Assembly (NCBI GenBank): GCA_016210745.1
Contig: JACQTO010000176.1
Span: forward strand, 47,448 to 111,447
Source: Betaproteobacteria bacterium
GTDB taxonomy: Bacteria; Pseudomonadota; Gammaproteobacteria; Burkholderiales; SG8-39
DNA length: 64,000 nucleotides
Direction of reading: 5' to 3'
Shown piece after piece: positions 1 to 8,469 of this stretch (position 1 is the stretch's first letter; each line of letters begins with the position of its first letter). The notes beneath the pieces are model-generated. The model made no database searches. It had not been told where the DNA came from and worked only from the letters and a program-made list of their open reading frames with translations. Both the position numbers and the translations under genes were made by a program.

Positions 1-611
1 TCGCTCACTTTGTAGATGGTGCGCTGGGTATCGACGTCGAAGGTGCGAATCGACTCGATCGCCTCGTCTTCCAGGTCGATGCGATACGGCAGCGGGCTGC
101 CCATGGGGAAAAGGTCGATCAGGCCGCCGCGCACGCAGTATTCACCCGGGGCGACCACTTGGGTCACGTGTTGATAGCCGGCAAGAGTCATCTGCGCTCG
201 CAGCGCATCGAGCTTGATCGTGCCGCCTTGTTTGAGGAAGAAAGTATAGGCAGCGAGAAATGCAGGCGGGGCGAGGCGGCACAGCGCGGTGGTTGCGGGC
301 ACGATGGCAAGATCGAAGTCGCGCTGCTGGATCCGGTAAAGCGTCGCCAGGCGCTCCGATACCAGATCGTGATGGGGAGAAAAGCCGTCGTACGGAAGCG
401 TTTCCCAGTCGGGCAGCAGGCACACCCTGAGCTGCGGCGCGAACCAGGCGACTTCCTCGCGCAAGCGCTGCGCGTCGCGCGCGTAGGCGCAGATCGCCAC
501 AACAGGTGAAGCGCGCGCGGCCGCACGTGCGAGGGCCAGCGCGTCGCTCGAACCGAATAGGCGCGAGCGTGCCGGAGCCTTTTCGTCGACGAGTACGGCA
601 AGATTCTGCAT
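1..611 (-). CDS. mfd: Transcription-repair coupling factor Mfd, N-terminal part (cut by window edge)
   Basis: Mfd removes RNA polymerase stalled at DNA lesions and recruits UvrA. Only the first ~203 codons are present, read leftward from ATG at 611; the rest lies beyond base 1. Visible are a UvrB-like N-terminal region with LPDWETLPYDGFSPH at about residues 67-81, followed by a stretch ending in GEYCVRGGLIDLFP, both typical of the Mfd/UvrB homology module. The UvrA-binding surface should be here; the RNA polymerase-binding and translocase domains are missing. It is divergent from ispD with a 161-bp gap. The identification rests on the conserved order of these motifs and is fairly safe despite the truncation. 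Confidence 0.9.
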   Translation of the reverse strand, partial: MQNLAVLVDEKAPARSRLFGSSDALALARAAARASPVVAICAYARDAQRLREEVAWFAPQLRVCLLPDWETLPYDGFSPHHDLVSERLATLYRIQQRDFDLAIVPATTALCRLAPPAFLAAYTFFLKQGGTIKLDALRAQMTLAGYQHVTQVVAPGEYCVRGGLIDLFPMGSPLPYRIDLEDEAIESIRTFDVDTQRTIYKVS

Positions 612-727
612 GGTTCCGGCGTGAAAACTTGGCGGAGTAAGCAAGCGCAATAAGGGCGCAGAAACGGCAAAACCCGCGTTAAACGGTGCCTTGAATGCGG
701 GCGCGCGTTTCGAACGCGGGAACAACT

Positions 728-733
728 TATAAT
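728..733 (+). promoter_or_regulatory. Candidate -10 box upstream of ispD
   Basis: A perfect TATAAT hexamer lies in an AT-rich pocket of otherwise GC-rich DNA, about 40 bp before the GTG chosen for ispD. No good -35 hexamer is found at 16-18 bp (TTTCGA at 708-713 is the nearest and is too close). The box lies downstream of the first in-frame ATG at 695, which argues against that ATG as the true start. Confidence 0.5.
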
Positions 734-772
734 TATACCGTTTGGCCATTTCGGATTTTGCGCGAAATTTCA

Positions 773-1483
773 GTGACATCGCGATTCTTCGGCCTCATTC
801 CCGCAGCCGGCAGCGGGTCGCGCTTCGGCGACGAGGCGCCTAAGCAATACCATCGGCTTGCCGGCAAGCCGATGCTGGGTCATGCCGTGCAAAGCCTGCT
901 TGCCGCAAGGGAAATCGACACCGTATTCGTGGTGCTGGCAGCAGGCGACGAGGCGTTCAGAAAGCACGATTGGAGCGAATTCGGCGAACGTCTCGCTCCG
1001 CTCTATTGCGGCGGCCCGAACCGCAGGGACAGCGTGCTGAACGGAATCATCGCTAGCGCGAGCGCGGTGGACGCCGGCGATTGGGTCCTGGTGCACGATG
1101 CCGCACGGCCGTGCCTGGGCAAAGCCGAGCTGACGCGATTGATCGCCGAGGTGAGCGACGACGAGGTCGGCGGCATTCTCGCCGTGCCCGTGGCCGACAC
1201 GCTCAAGCGCGCCGACGACGAGCGGCGCATCCTCGCCACCGAGCCGCGCGATAGGATGTGGCAGGCACAGACGCCGCAGATGTTTCGCCATACCGTTCTG
1301 CTGCGAGCGCTGGGCGAGCACCCCGAGGCCACGGACGAGGCTGCGGCAGTTGAGGCCATGGGACTCAGGCCCAAGCTGGTCCAGGGCCGCAGCACCAATC
1401 TGAAAGTGACCTATCCGGCCGATCTCGAGTTGGCGGAGTTGATACTTAGCAAAATGGGGTCAGGGAAAATGGGGTCAGAGTAA
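773..1483 (+). CDS. ispD: 2-C-methyl-D-erythritol 4-phosphate cytidylyltransferase IspD
   Basis: Transfers CMP from CTP to methylerythritol phosphate, the third step of the MEP isoprenoid pathway, in the cytoplasm. The protein of ~236 residues has the nucleotide-binding loop LIPAAGSGSRFG at residues 8-19, the KQY motif just after it, and VLVHDAARP in the middle, all IspD signatures. GTG 773 is chosen because the family normally starts a few residues before the loop and because a TATAAT lies downstream of the upstream ATG at 695; TTG 758 is an alternative. The natural C-terminus is altered: the frame runs into a family 1 repeat and ends in KMGSGKMGSE, the stop lying inside the repeat arm. ispF follows after the repeat. 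Confidence 0.93.
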   Translation: MTSRFFGLIPAAGSGSRFGDEAPKQYHRLAGKPMLGHAVQSLLAAREIDTVFVVLAAGDEAFRKHDWSEFGERLAPLYCGGPNRRDSVLNGIIASASAVDAGDWVLVHDAARPCLGKAELTRLIAEVSDDEVGGILAVPVADTLKRADDERRILATEPRDRMWQAQTPQMFRHTVLLRALGEHPEATDEAAAVEAMGLRPKLVQGRSTNLKVTYPADLELAELILSKMGSGKMGSE

Positions 1484-1547
1484 CATTTCATCAAACCGAC
1501 GCCGCACGGTTGAAGGCGTTTGGGAAATGTTACTCTGACCCCATTTT
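1466..1547. repeat. Family 1 hairpin repeat, copy 1 (ispD/ispF junction)
   Basis: Two 24-bp arms in perfect inverted orientation (AAAATGGGGTCAGAGTAAC..., 1466-1489 and 1524-1547) enclose a 34-bp copy-specific middle. An extra partial left arm (AAAATGGGGTCAG) starts at 1451. The left arm codes the last residues and stop of ispD. Copies recur at 22984, 28866, 55172 and 56275. Confidence 0.95.
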
Positions 1548-1573
1548 CCTATTGGCGCCTATCGGGGACCAGC

Positions 1574-2050
1574 ATGAGAGTCGGAACCGGATTTGATGTG
1601 CACGTTCTTGCCGCCGGGCGCAGGCTCGTGATCGGCGGGGTCGATATCCCGTTCGAAAAGGGTCTCGCAGGCCATTCGGATGCCGATGTGCTGCTGCACG
1701 CGATCACCGACGCGCTGCTTGGGGCAGCGGCGCTCGGGGACATCGGGCGGCATTTCCCGGATACCGATCCGCGCTGGAAGGATGCCGACAGCCGTTTGCT
1801 GCTGCGCGCGGCGGTGGCCAGAGTGCGCGAGGCCGGTTACCGCATCGCCAATGTCGATGCGACCTTGATCGCGCAGGCGCCGCGGATCGCAGGCTACGTC
1901 CCGGCTATGGTGAAGAATATCGCCGCCGATCTCGGACTGCCGGAATCCTGCGTCAACGTGAAAGGCAAAACCGCCGAGCGGTTGGGCGCAATCGGCCGCG
2001 GCGAGGGCATTGCCGCCGAGGCGATAGCGGCGATCGACGCCGCCGCCTGA
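1574..2050 (+). CDS. ispF: 2-C-methyl-D-erythritol 2,4-cyclodiphosphate synthase IspF
   Basis: Cyclises CDP-methylerythritol 2-phosphate with release of CMP, the fifth step of the MEP pathway; acts as a homotrimer with an active-site zinc. The 158-residue product has the full family length. Visible are RVGTGFDVH at the N-terminus (the zinc ligands Asp8 and His10), [17 protein letters not shown] (His42 region) and [11 protein letters not shown]. The C-terminus [17 protein letters not shown] is also typical. ATG 1574 fits the usual MRVG(T/H)G(Y/F)D start. It follows ispD as in many proteobacteria, but the two are separated by a family 1 hairpin, so coupling between them may be weakened or tuned. 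Confidence 0.97.
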   Translation: MRVGTGFDVHVLAAGRRLVIGGVDIPFEKGLAGHSDADVLLHAITDALLGAAALGDIGRHFPDTDPRWKDADSRLLLRAAVARVREAGYRIANVDATLIAQAPRIAGYVPAMVKNIAADLGLPESCVNVKGKTAERLGAIGRGEGIAAEAIAAIDAAA

Positions 2051-2095
2051 ATCGATCGCAGCGCTGGGCGCGCCATAGAACCCAAGGCCTCCCGC

Positions 2096-2596
2096 TTGTT
2101 TTTCGCGCTGTGGCCCGATGAGCGGGCGCGGTACGCGCTTACCCGTTGGGTCGAGGCCTCTTACAGCCGCTGCGGCGGCAGGCGCATGCGCTCCGAGAAC
2201 CTGCACATCACCATCGCCTTTCTCGGCATGATCGAGCGCGACCGCATCGACGCGCTGGCGAGGGTCGCTGCGAAAGTCGCCTCGCGCAAGTTCGACCTCG
2301 TCCTCGATCAACCAGGCTACTGGAAGCACAACAAAATCGCGTGGCTCGGCGCGAGCGAAGTTCCCGCAGATCTGGTCTCGATGGTGGACGAACTGCGCGG
2401 TGCGCTAACGGCCGGCGGTTTTCAATTCGACCTCAAACCCTTTGTGCCGCACATCACCCTGCTGCGCAATGCCCGGCCGCCCAAGGAGATGCCGGCGCTC
2501 GATTCGGTGCGATGGACAGTGAACGGATTCGTGCTGCTCTCGTCGGAGCGCGATCAGGCCGGGCCGCGCTATCGGGTCGCTGCAGGGCCGTTCTAG
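2096..2596 (+). CDS. thpR: RNA 2',3'-cyclic phosphodiesterase (2H phosphoesterase, LigT/ThpR family)
   Basis: A 166-residue 2H phosphoesterase that hydrolyses or ligates 2',3'-cyclic phosphate RNA ends. Both catalytic HxT motifs are present: His37 in NLHITIAFLG and His119 in VPHITLLR, at the usual spacing. The start is TTG 2096, giving LFFALWPDE, the standard opening of the family. It lies 45 bp after ispF and probably shares its transcript. Its stop overlaps the stop of the convergent hemerythrin gene by 4 bp. The biological substrate of this family in vivo is uncertain. Confidence 0.88.
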   Translation: MFFALWPDERARYALTRWVEASYSRCGGRRMRSENLHITIAFLGMIERDRIDALARVAAKVASRKFDLVLDQPGYWKHNKIAWLGASEVPADLVSMVDELRGALTAGGFQFDLKPFVPHITLLRNARPPKEMPALDSVRWTVNGFVLLSSERDQAGPRYRVAAGPF

Positions 2597-3057
2597 TCCT
2601 GGCGAGCGCCTGCCGAGCGTTTCTTCGGTTTGTTTCCGATAGCCGCGGACGGATCTAGGGCCGCCTTCACCACGACTACGCCGGGAAAAAAAGAAGCGTA
2701 ATCCTTGTCCCCTGTCATGACGTGGTGTTGCAGCCAGTCTTGCAGGAAAGCAATCATGTGCGCCGAAATCTCGACACGGAGCGACTCTTCGTGCAGTGCT
2801 TCCAAGCGTGACGCGAATCGCTGGTGTTCGGCCGCATGCGGGGCAAGGTCGGGGTAGCCGTGAATCTGCATCAGGCTTTCCTCGACCGCGAAATGAACCT
2901 GCGTGTATTGGGTAAGCCGGCCAATGGTCGAGTGCACGGCGGACCAACGTTGCTGCGTGCCTACCGCCTGCTCCAAATCCGAAATGCAATCGATGAGAAC
3001 CCTGTGTTGTTTATCGATCTCGGGAATGCCGACCGAGAACTCCTCCTTCCACTCCAT
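2593..3057 (-). CDS. Bacteriohemerythrin
   Basis: A 154-residue soluble four-helix protein that binds O2 at a di-iron site. All expected ligands are visible: His18 (DKQHRVL), His55 and Glu59 (HFAVEE), His74 and His78 (HAAEH), His112 and Asp117 (HHVMTGDKD). The last ~20 residues are a basic tail (KPKKRS) beyond the fold. The start ATG 3057 has a good AAGGAG ribosome site. It stands alone between thpR and the kinase operon; roles in O2 storage or delivery are plausible for a cell that also encodes oxygen-sensitive tungsten/molybdenum and prenyl-FMN enzymes, but this link is inference. Confidence 0.93.
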   Translation of the reverse strand: MEWKEEFSVGIPEIDKQHRVLIDCISDLEQAVGTQQRWSAVHSTIGRLTQYTQVHFAVEESLMQIHGYPDLAPHAAEHQRFASRLEALHEESLRVEISAHMIAFLQDWLQHHVMTGDKDYASFFPGVVVVKAALDPSAAIGNKPKKRSAGARQD

Positions 3058-3337
3058 TTTTTTGCTCCTTATGTTGAAGCATGAATTGCCAGCCGGAGCC
3101 TAGCCAGTTTTGTGCCAAAGAGCCATCGTGGTTGCAACAAATATCTATTGACAAAAGGTAACGTAAGCCAAACGTCAACGGAATGGGTGGGGTTGACCCT
3201 CGGTTTGGCTTTCAGCAATGCGGATTTCGCACTGAACGATAGGCAGGCCGCACCGGCAGAAGGGCAACGGCTGGCACAGGTGGGTATGGCAGAGATGTTA
3301 GCTCGGAGAGGCGATCAGTGGGAAGACGGCGCGAACC
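3058..3337. other. Intergenic region between hemerythrin and the kinase operon
   Basis: 280 bp carrying the leftward leader of the hemerythrin gene and the 3' flank of the kinase operon. An open frame crosses it on the + strand but shows no recognisable protein. No clear terminator hairpin seen. Confidence 0.4.
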
Positions 3338-4951
3338 TCAGATGGGCCCAGCGGAAGCGACAAGTAAGGGGAAAACCGCCCGAATCTCGGTACCGGCGCC
3401 CGTCGTGGACTTGATCTCGACCGACCCGCCGACGTGTTTGGCCCGAATCTGCATTCCGAACAGTCCGAGGTTTCCGGGCTCGCTCCCATTTCCCTCGTGG
3501 CCGGCATTGCAGTCGAACCCGTTTCCGTTGTCGCGTATCCCGAGTTCCAGTTCATCGGCGCTCTGGTGCAAATGAACCCAGACCTCGGTCGCCTTCGCAT
3601 GGTGCAAGACGTTGCGCAGGCCCTCCTGCAACACGCGAAAGCAGGCCTTCTCCACTTGCCTGGGCGCCCGTACGTCGGGCTTCGTGGCGTCAATATGCAA
3701 CTTCCAGCCGCCTGCCGCAGCCTGCCGCTCGCAGTATGCGTGCAGTGCCGCGTCGAGCCCGAAGTCTTCCAACTCTGGGGGAGCGAGATCCATCACCAAT
3801 TTGCGGATTAGCGTGGTTGCGTGCGCCGTCACGGCGAGCGCTTGATCCTGGGGAGTATCCGTCTGCGCGCCGCCGGCACCGGACCCCGCCATCTGGAGAT
3901 AGAACTTCAAGGCCATCAGTTGTTGCCCCAACTCCTCGTGCAATTCGTAGGCGATTCTGCGGCTCTCTTCCTCTTGGGCTGTAGCGAGCCGCGCGCTCAG
4001 CGCCTCCAGTTGCCGCATGAGCTGCTCGCGCACTTGCTCGGCCTGTCTGCGCTCGGTGATGTCGCGCAGGATGACCGTGAACAGTCTATTGGGCGATACG
4101 CCGGATTGCGACACCGTGGCCTCGATCGGGAATTCCTCGCCGCTTGCGCGCACTCCGCAGATCTGCCCGTACGTTCCGATCGAACGGTTGCTCTGCCCGG
4201 TCGCGCCAAAGGCGCGAACGTGCTGTTCGTGCGACGCGCGGAAGCGTTCCGGGAGCAGAACGCTCAGGGACCGGCCGATCATGGCGGCGGCGGGGTGTCC
4301 AAACAAGCGCTCGGCCGCTGAATTGAACAGGACCACGCGCTGCTCCTCATCGACGCTGACGATGCCTTCACCGACCGAACGGTAAATCTCGTCCAGCCGG
4401 TCCCTGCTCTCGCGCAGAGCTTGGTTCAACTCCTGCGTGCGCGTCAGCGCCGCTTCGAGGGCTTCCTCCGCCCGCTTGCGCTCGGCCACCTCCCGAGTCA
4501 ACTGCTCATTGGCCTGCTGCAATTGCAGGTTTTGAATCCTGAGCTGCTCTCTTGCCGCGGACAGGGCCAGGTGCGTTTTGATCCGCGCCAGAACCTCCTG
4601 GGCATGGTAGGGCTTGTCGATGTAGTCGACCGCGCCGAGCTCGAATCCCTTGGTCCTGTCGGCGGTGTCCGTGAGAGAGCTCAAGAAGATGACCGGGATG
4701 TCGCGCGTGCGCTCGTCTGCTTTCAGGCGGCGGCAGACTTCGAATCCGTCGACTCCGGGCATCCGGATGTCCAGCAGGATCAGCGCGGGCTGCTTGGCCT
4801 GCACGCTGCGCAGGGCCAATTCGCCGTCACTCGTCGGCCGTACCCGATAGCCGGCTTCGGTCAGGATATTGGCCAATAACTTGAGATTGGCCACCGTATC
4901 GTCGACGACCAGAATATCGCCGGCGGGAGCTGCATCAGTGTTCGCGTTCAT
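3338..4951 (-). CDS. Response receiver-PAS sensor histidine kinase (NarL/HisKA_3 type)
   Basis: A soluble 537-residue signalling protein. Order: receiver domain at residues ~10-130 with acidic pair VVDD, phospho-acceptor Asp61 (LLDIRMPG) and Lys in DKPY; a coiled linker ~135-190; a PAS domain ~195-310; then a HisKA_3 dimerisation helix with His338 in AYELHEELGQQL and a HATPase_c domain (EGLRNVLHHAKA N-box, DNGNGFD). No DNA-binding domain. ATG 4951 overlaps the stop of the upstream kinase gene (ATGA), so translation is coupled. It probably receives phosphate from the two hybrid kinases upstream and passes it to a NarL-type regulator that is not in this window. The open frame extends further upstream, but that part is out of frame with real coding of the neighbour. 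Confidence 0.9.
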   Translation of the reverse strand: MNANTDAAPAGDILVVDDTVANLKLLANILTEAGYRVRPTSDGELALRSVQAKQPALILLDIRMPGVDGFEVCRRLKADERTRDIPVIFLSSLTDTADRTKGFELGAVDYIDKPYHAQEVLARIKTHLALSAAREQLRIQNLQLQQANEQLTREVAERKRAEEALEAALTRTQELNQALRESRDRLDEIYRSVGEGIVSVDEEQRVVLFNSAAERLFGHPAAAMIGRSLSVLLPERFRASHEQHVRAFGATGQSNRSIGTYGQICGVRASGEEFPIEATVSQSGVSPNRLFTVILRDITERRQAEQVREQLMRQLEALSARLATAQEEESRRIAYELHEELGQQLMALKFYLQMAGSGAGGAQTDTPQDQALAVTAHATTLIRKLVMDLAPPELEDFGLDAALHAYCERQAAAGGWKLHIDATKPDVRAPRQVEKACFRVLQEGLRNVLHHAKATEVWVHLHQSADELELGIRDNGNGFDCNAGHEGNGSEPGNLGLFGMQIRAKHVGGSVEIKSTTGAGTEIRAVFPLLVASAGPI

Positions 4952-7900
4952 GCGGTCGTCCCTGGCACAAATGAGTCTAGCAGTGTAAGCAGTTCCTTGA
5001 ACTGCAGGTTCTTCACCATGCCGCGCAGCCGCGCGCCGAGTTTGTCGTCGATAGCGACGATTCTTCCGGCCACCTCCAGGCAGCGATCGCCGTCGAGCAG
5101 CACTGCAGCCTCGCGCAACTCGCCGAGCAATGCCGCGGGCAGCCTTTCGAGCTGCGCCCCAGCCGATTCGCCTGCATCGATGATGTTCGCCGCCTGCGAT
5201 TCCGTGTACACGAAGCGCACGCCCAGATGCTTCGTCAGAGCCTCGAATATCTCCGCATCGCCGTAGGGCTTGCGGATGAAATCGTCGCAGCCCGCCGCCA
5301 GAATCTCCTGCCGTTCTTCTTCCAGGGCGTGGGCGGTCACGGCGACGATCTTGGTCTTGGACCCGATCGCGCTTGTCCTGATTCTCCGCGTGGCTTCGAG
5401 CCCGTCCATTTCGGGCATGCGGATGTCCATCCAGACGAGGTGCGGATGCCACTGCTCGCATAGCGCCACCGCCTCGCGGCCGTTGGCGGCGTCGCGCAGA
5501 TCGAATCCCAGCGGCTCGATCAAAGCGTGCAGAAGCTCGCGGTTCTCCCGCTGGTCCTCGGCGATGAGCAGCCGATAGCGATGTTGTCCCGGTGCGAGGC
5601 CGGCGATTCGCCCGCGGTCCGATACTGCCGGGACTCGGTCTGATCGGTCGGTGGGGCGCAGTGGAATCTCGAAATAGAAGACCGAGCCACGGCCCGGTCT
5701 GGTCGTGAAACCGATCGTTCCGCCCATGAGTTCGACGTATTGCTTGCTGATGTACAACCCCAGACCGGTTCCGGTTTGCGCGCCTGGCATGCTGCGCAAC
5801 CGTCCGAAGGCGGAAAAGATGCCGGTGCTGTCCTTTTCGTCCATGCCCGGACCTGAATCCTCCACCTCGAAGCGCACCCACGCGAATGGTTCCGGCTTCC
5901 GCGGCGTGATCGCGGCCCGCAGGGATATTCCGCCGGTCCCGGTGAACTTGATCGCGTTGCCGACCAGGTTGAGCAGTACCTGGCGCAGTTTCCGTTCGTC
6001 CGCGGTGACATACCGAGGCATCTCCGGGGAAAGGACCATTTCGAGTGTCAATCCTTTCCCGTCCGCCTCGACATGCATCAGCGATCGGATCTCGTGCAAT
6101 AGGCGGTGCAGATCGAAACCGGTTTCCTCGATCGCCGCGTGACCCGATTCGACCTTGGAGATTTCCAGCACATTGTTGATCAGTCCCAGAAGGTGTTCGC
6201 CGCTGTTGTTGATGATGTCCAAATGGCGTGTCTGCTCCGGCGTAACATCCTTGGCGTTTCTCATCAGCCGGCCGAAGCCGAGAATCGCGTTGAGCGGCGT
6301 GCGCAGCTCATGGCTTACGTTGGCGAGAAAAGCCGCTTTCGCTTCGTTTGACTGCTCGGCCCTGATGCGCTCGGCTTCGGTCTCGCGCAGCAACTGCTCC
6401 GCTTTCTCGCGCTGGCTGATGTCCCGCAGAATCACGGTGTAGAGTTTTTGTCCGGGGGTACTCGCCTGCGATATGGTTGCCTCGAAGGGAAAGAGTTCAC
6501 CGTCGGCCCGTTGCCCGACAAGCGGCTTCTGTGACGCCATCGAGCGCGCCGTCACGGCGGTTCTCCCGAAAGTCTCGATGTGGGTTCGGTGAATTTCGCG
6601 ATAAGGTTCCGGTATGAATCGGTCGAGTGTTTGGCCGATGGCTTCGGCGGCGGAACAGCGGAAGATCTTTTCCGCCGCTGCGTTGAAAAGGATGATCCGC
6701 TGGTCCTGATCCAGCGCGATGATCGCATCCATCGCCGTGCGGATGATCGCGGAGAAACGCTCTTCGCTCGCGCGCATCGCATCCTCCGCGCGCTTGCGCT
6801 CGGTGATGTCCTGGGTGATCCCCAATCCTCCGCGCAGCGCGCCCGTTTCGTCGAACTCCAGGTAAGCCTTCTCGCGCACCCATTTGACCTGTCCGTCCAA
6901 CACGATCCGGTGCTCGATGTCATACGGCGCGCCGTGCATACCGGCTTGCCACTGCGTGTCCACGTATTGGCGGTCGTCGGGATGGATGGTGCTCAAGAAC
7001 GTCTCATAACTCATCGGCGTTCCCTTGGGCAGACCGAAGATGCGGTGGTTCTCGTCGGACCATGTCAGGATGTTGCGCCGGGTGTCGAGCCGCCAACTGC
7101 CGACTTGGCCGACCGTCTGCGCCCGTTCCAAATCCTCCCGGCTTTGGCGCAGCGCCTCCTCGGCTTGCTTGCGCTCGGTGATGTCCATGCCCGTGCCGAT
7201 GACGCGGACCAAACGCCGGTGCTCGCCGTCGCCTGCGAAGATCGCGTGGCCCCGGGCGGTGAGCCATCGCTGCGCGCCGTCGGGCCTGACGATCCGGTAC
7301 TCCGTGTCGTACAGCCCGTCGCCGGCCGGGTCGAGCGCGGCGCGGACATCGGCAGCGACGCGCGGGCGATCCTCCTCGTGAACGAAGGCCAGGAACTCCT
7401 CGATGCTCATCGCGCGCCGGTCGCCCGTGCCGAATATCTCGTTGGCACGATGGTCGAATTCGATGAGACCGTTGTCCTGGCGATACTCCCAGACGGTCAA
7501 CTCCGCGATTTCCAGCGCCACCGCCAGCCGGTGCTGGCTCTCGCGCAGCGCTGCTTCCGCCTGGCGCCGTTTCGCATCGGCGCGGTCGAGCGCGCGCGCG
7601 GTCCAGAACACCAGTGCCGCGAGCGCGAGCATCAACACCAGCACCAGCAGGGCGAGGTCCATGCCGACCCCGTAGAAACCTTGATCCAGCCCCCACCAGA
7701 CCAGCCAGCCGAGAACCGCCGGCAGCAGCAGCACCGCCGGCAGCAGCCAACGCGCCAATTGGGCGGCCGGGCCGGGCGTCGTCAACACGCTGGCCAGCCC
7801 GTCCTCCCGGGCGAGGACCAGCCCGATGGCGAGCAGCACAAACGATAACGCCGTATGCAGCGCCATGCTGGAGTAACCGGCGAATCGGTAAAGCTGCTGA

Positions 7901-8469
7901 GCGTTGTAGGCGTAGCCGAGCAGGGCAACGACGCCGATCACGCCCACGCATACGGCGAGCGTTTGCTGCGCCCGGCGGCCCGCCCGTGCCTGCGCGCCGA
8001 GCAGCAGCAGTGCGGCGCCGCTCAGCACAAAACCAATCGCGGTTGCTTGCACCATGCGTCCCGGGAAACGCGTGTGCGGATCGACCGCGTCGCGAAATAG
8101 CAGCTGGTCCAGGCCGAAGTCCGCGCCGGCGAGATATTGGGCCAACGTCACGCCGGCCACAGCGCAGACGATTGCCGCGCACGCAAACCGCAGCGCGCGC
8201 CGTTCGTGCAGCGCCAGCGCCAGACCTGCCAAGAAGAAGCAGAGCGCCGTGTTGGCCTTCATCGTCGCGAGGCCCGGGACGACGCTCTTCAATGCATCCA
8301 AACTGAGCCCCCAGCCAGCCAGCGCAAGCAAGCCCACGCCCGCCACCAATGCCCCTGCCCATGTCGGCGCGTGCCGCCAGCCGGATTCGGAAACCATGCT
8401 CGAGCCCGCGCGCTCATCGCGCCGCGTCGTGCGCGGGATGATCTCGGCGTGCACGCGATCGCCGCTCAT
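4948..8469 (-). CDS. Membrane multi-PAS hybrid sensor histidine kinase
   Basis: A 1,173-residue hybrid kinase. Residues ~30-300 hold about eight hydrophobic segments (a MASE-like integral membrane sensor), followed by three PAS/PAC modules (~310-440, ~440-565, ~570-690; each ending in DITERK or DISQRE), HisKA with His720 (ANVSHELRTP), HATPase_c (NLVGNAIKFT, DSGPGMD, GTGLGLY), a receiver with Asp1015 (VWMDIRMPE) and Lys in RKPY, and a helical C-terminal ~100 residues without the HxxKG motif of a working Hpt domain. It is coupled to both neighbours by ATGA overlaps. The kinase core, receiver and C-terminal extension closely resemble those of the next gene upstream, suggesting duplication with a swapped sensor. 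Confidence 0.92.
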   Translation of the reverse strand: MSGDRVHAEIIPRTTRRDERAGSSMVSESGWRHAPTWAGALVAGVGLLALAGWGLSLDALKSVVPGLATMKANTALCFFLAGLALALHERRALRFACAAIVCAVAGVTLAQYLAGADFGLDQLLFRDAVDPHTRFPGRMVQATAIGFVLSGAALLLLGAQARAGRRAQQTLAVCVGVIGVVALLGYAYNAQQLYRFAGYSSMALHTALSFVLLAIGLVLAREDGLASVLTTPGPAAQLARWLLPAVLLLPAVLGWLVWWGLDQGFYGVGMDLALLVLVLMLALAALVFWTARALDRADAKRRQAEAALRESQHRLAVALEIAELTVWEYRQDNGLIEFDHRANEIFGTGDRRAMSIEEFLAFVHEEDRPRVAADVRAALDPAGDGLYDTEYRIVRPDGAQRWLTARGHAIFAGDGEHRRLVRVIGTGMDITERKQAEEALRQSREDLERAQTVGQVGSWRLDTRRNILTWSDENHRIFGLPKGTPMSYETFLSTIHPDDRQYVDTQWQAGMHGAPYDIEHRIVLDGQVKWVREKAYLEFDETGALRGGLGITQDITERKRAEDAMRASEERFSAIIRTAMDAIIALDQDQRIILFNAAAEKIFRCSAAEAIGQTLDRFIPEPYREIHRTHIETFGRTAVTARSMASQKPLVGQRADGELFPFEATISQASTPGQKLYTVILRDISQREKAEQLLRETEAERIRAEQSNEAKAAFLANVSHELRTPLNAILGFGRLMRNAKDVTPEQTRHLDIINNSGEHLLGLINNVLEISKVESGHAAIEETGFDLHRLLHEIRSLMHVEADGKGLTLEMVLSPEMPRYVTADERKLRQVLLNLVGNAIKFTGTGGISLRAAITPRKPEPFAWVRFEVEDSGPGMDEKDSTGIFSAFGRLRSMPGAQTGTGLGLYISKQYVELMGGTIGFTTRPGRGSVFYFEIPLRPTDRSDRVPAVSDRGRIAGLAPGQHRYRLLIAEDQRENRELLHALIEPLGFDLRDAANGREAVALCEQWHPHLVWMDIRMPEMDGLEATRRIRTSAIGSKTKIVAVTAHALEEERQEILAAGCDDFIRKPYGDAEIFEALTKHLGVRFVYTESQAANIIDAGESAGAQLERLPAALLGELREAAVLLDGDRCLEVAGRIVAIDDKLGARLRGMVKNLQFKELLTLLDSFVPGTTA

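Noticed and set aside
3112..3414. 100-codon + strand frame between hemerythrin and kinase genes
   Set aside because: Runs into the 3' end of the opposite kinase gene, no ribosome site, no family signs.
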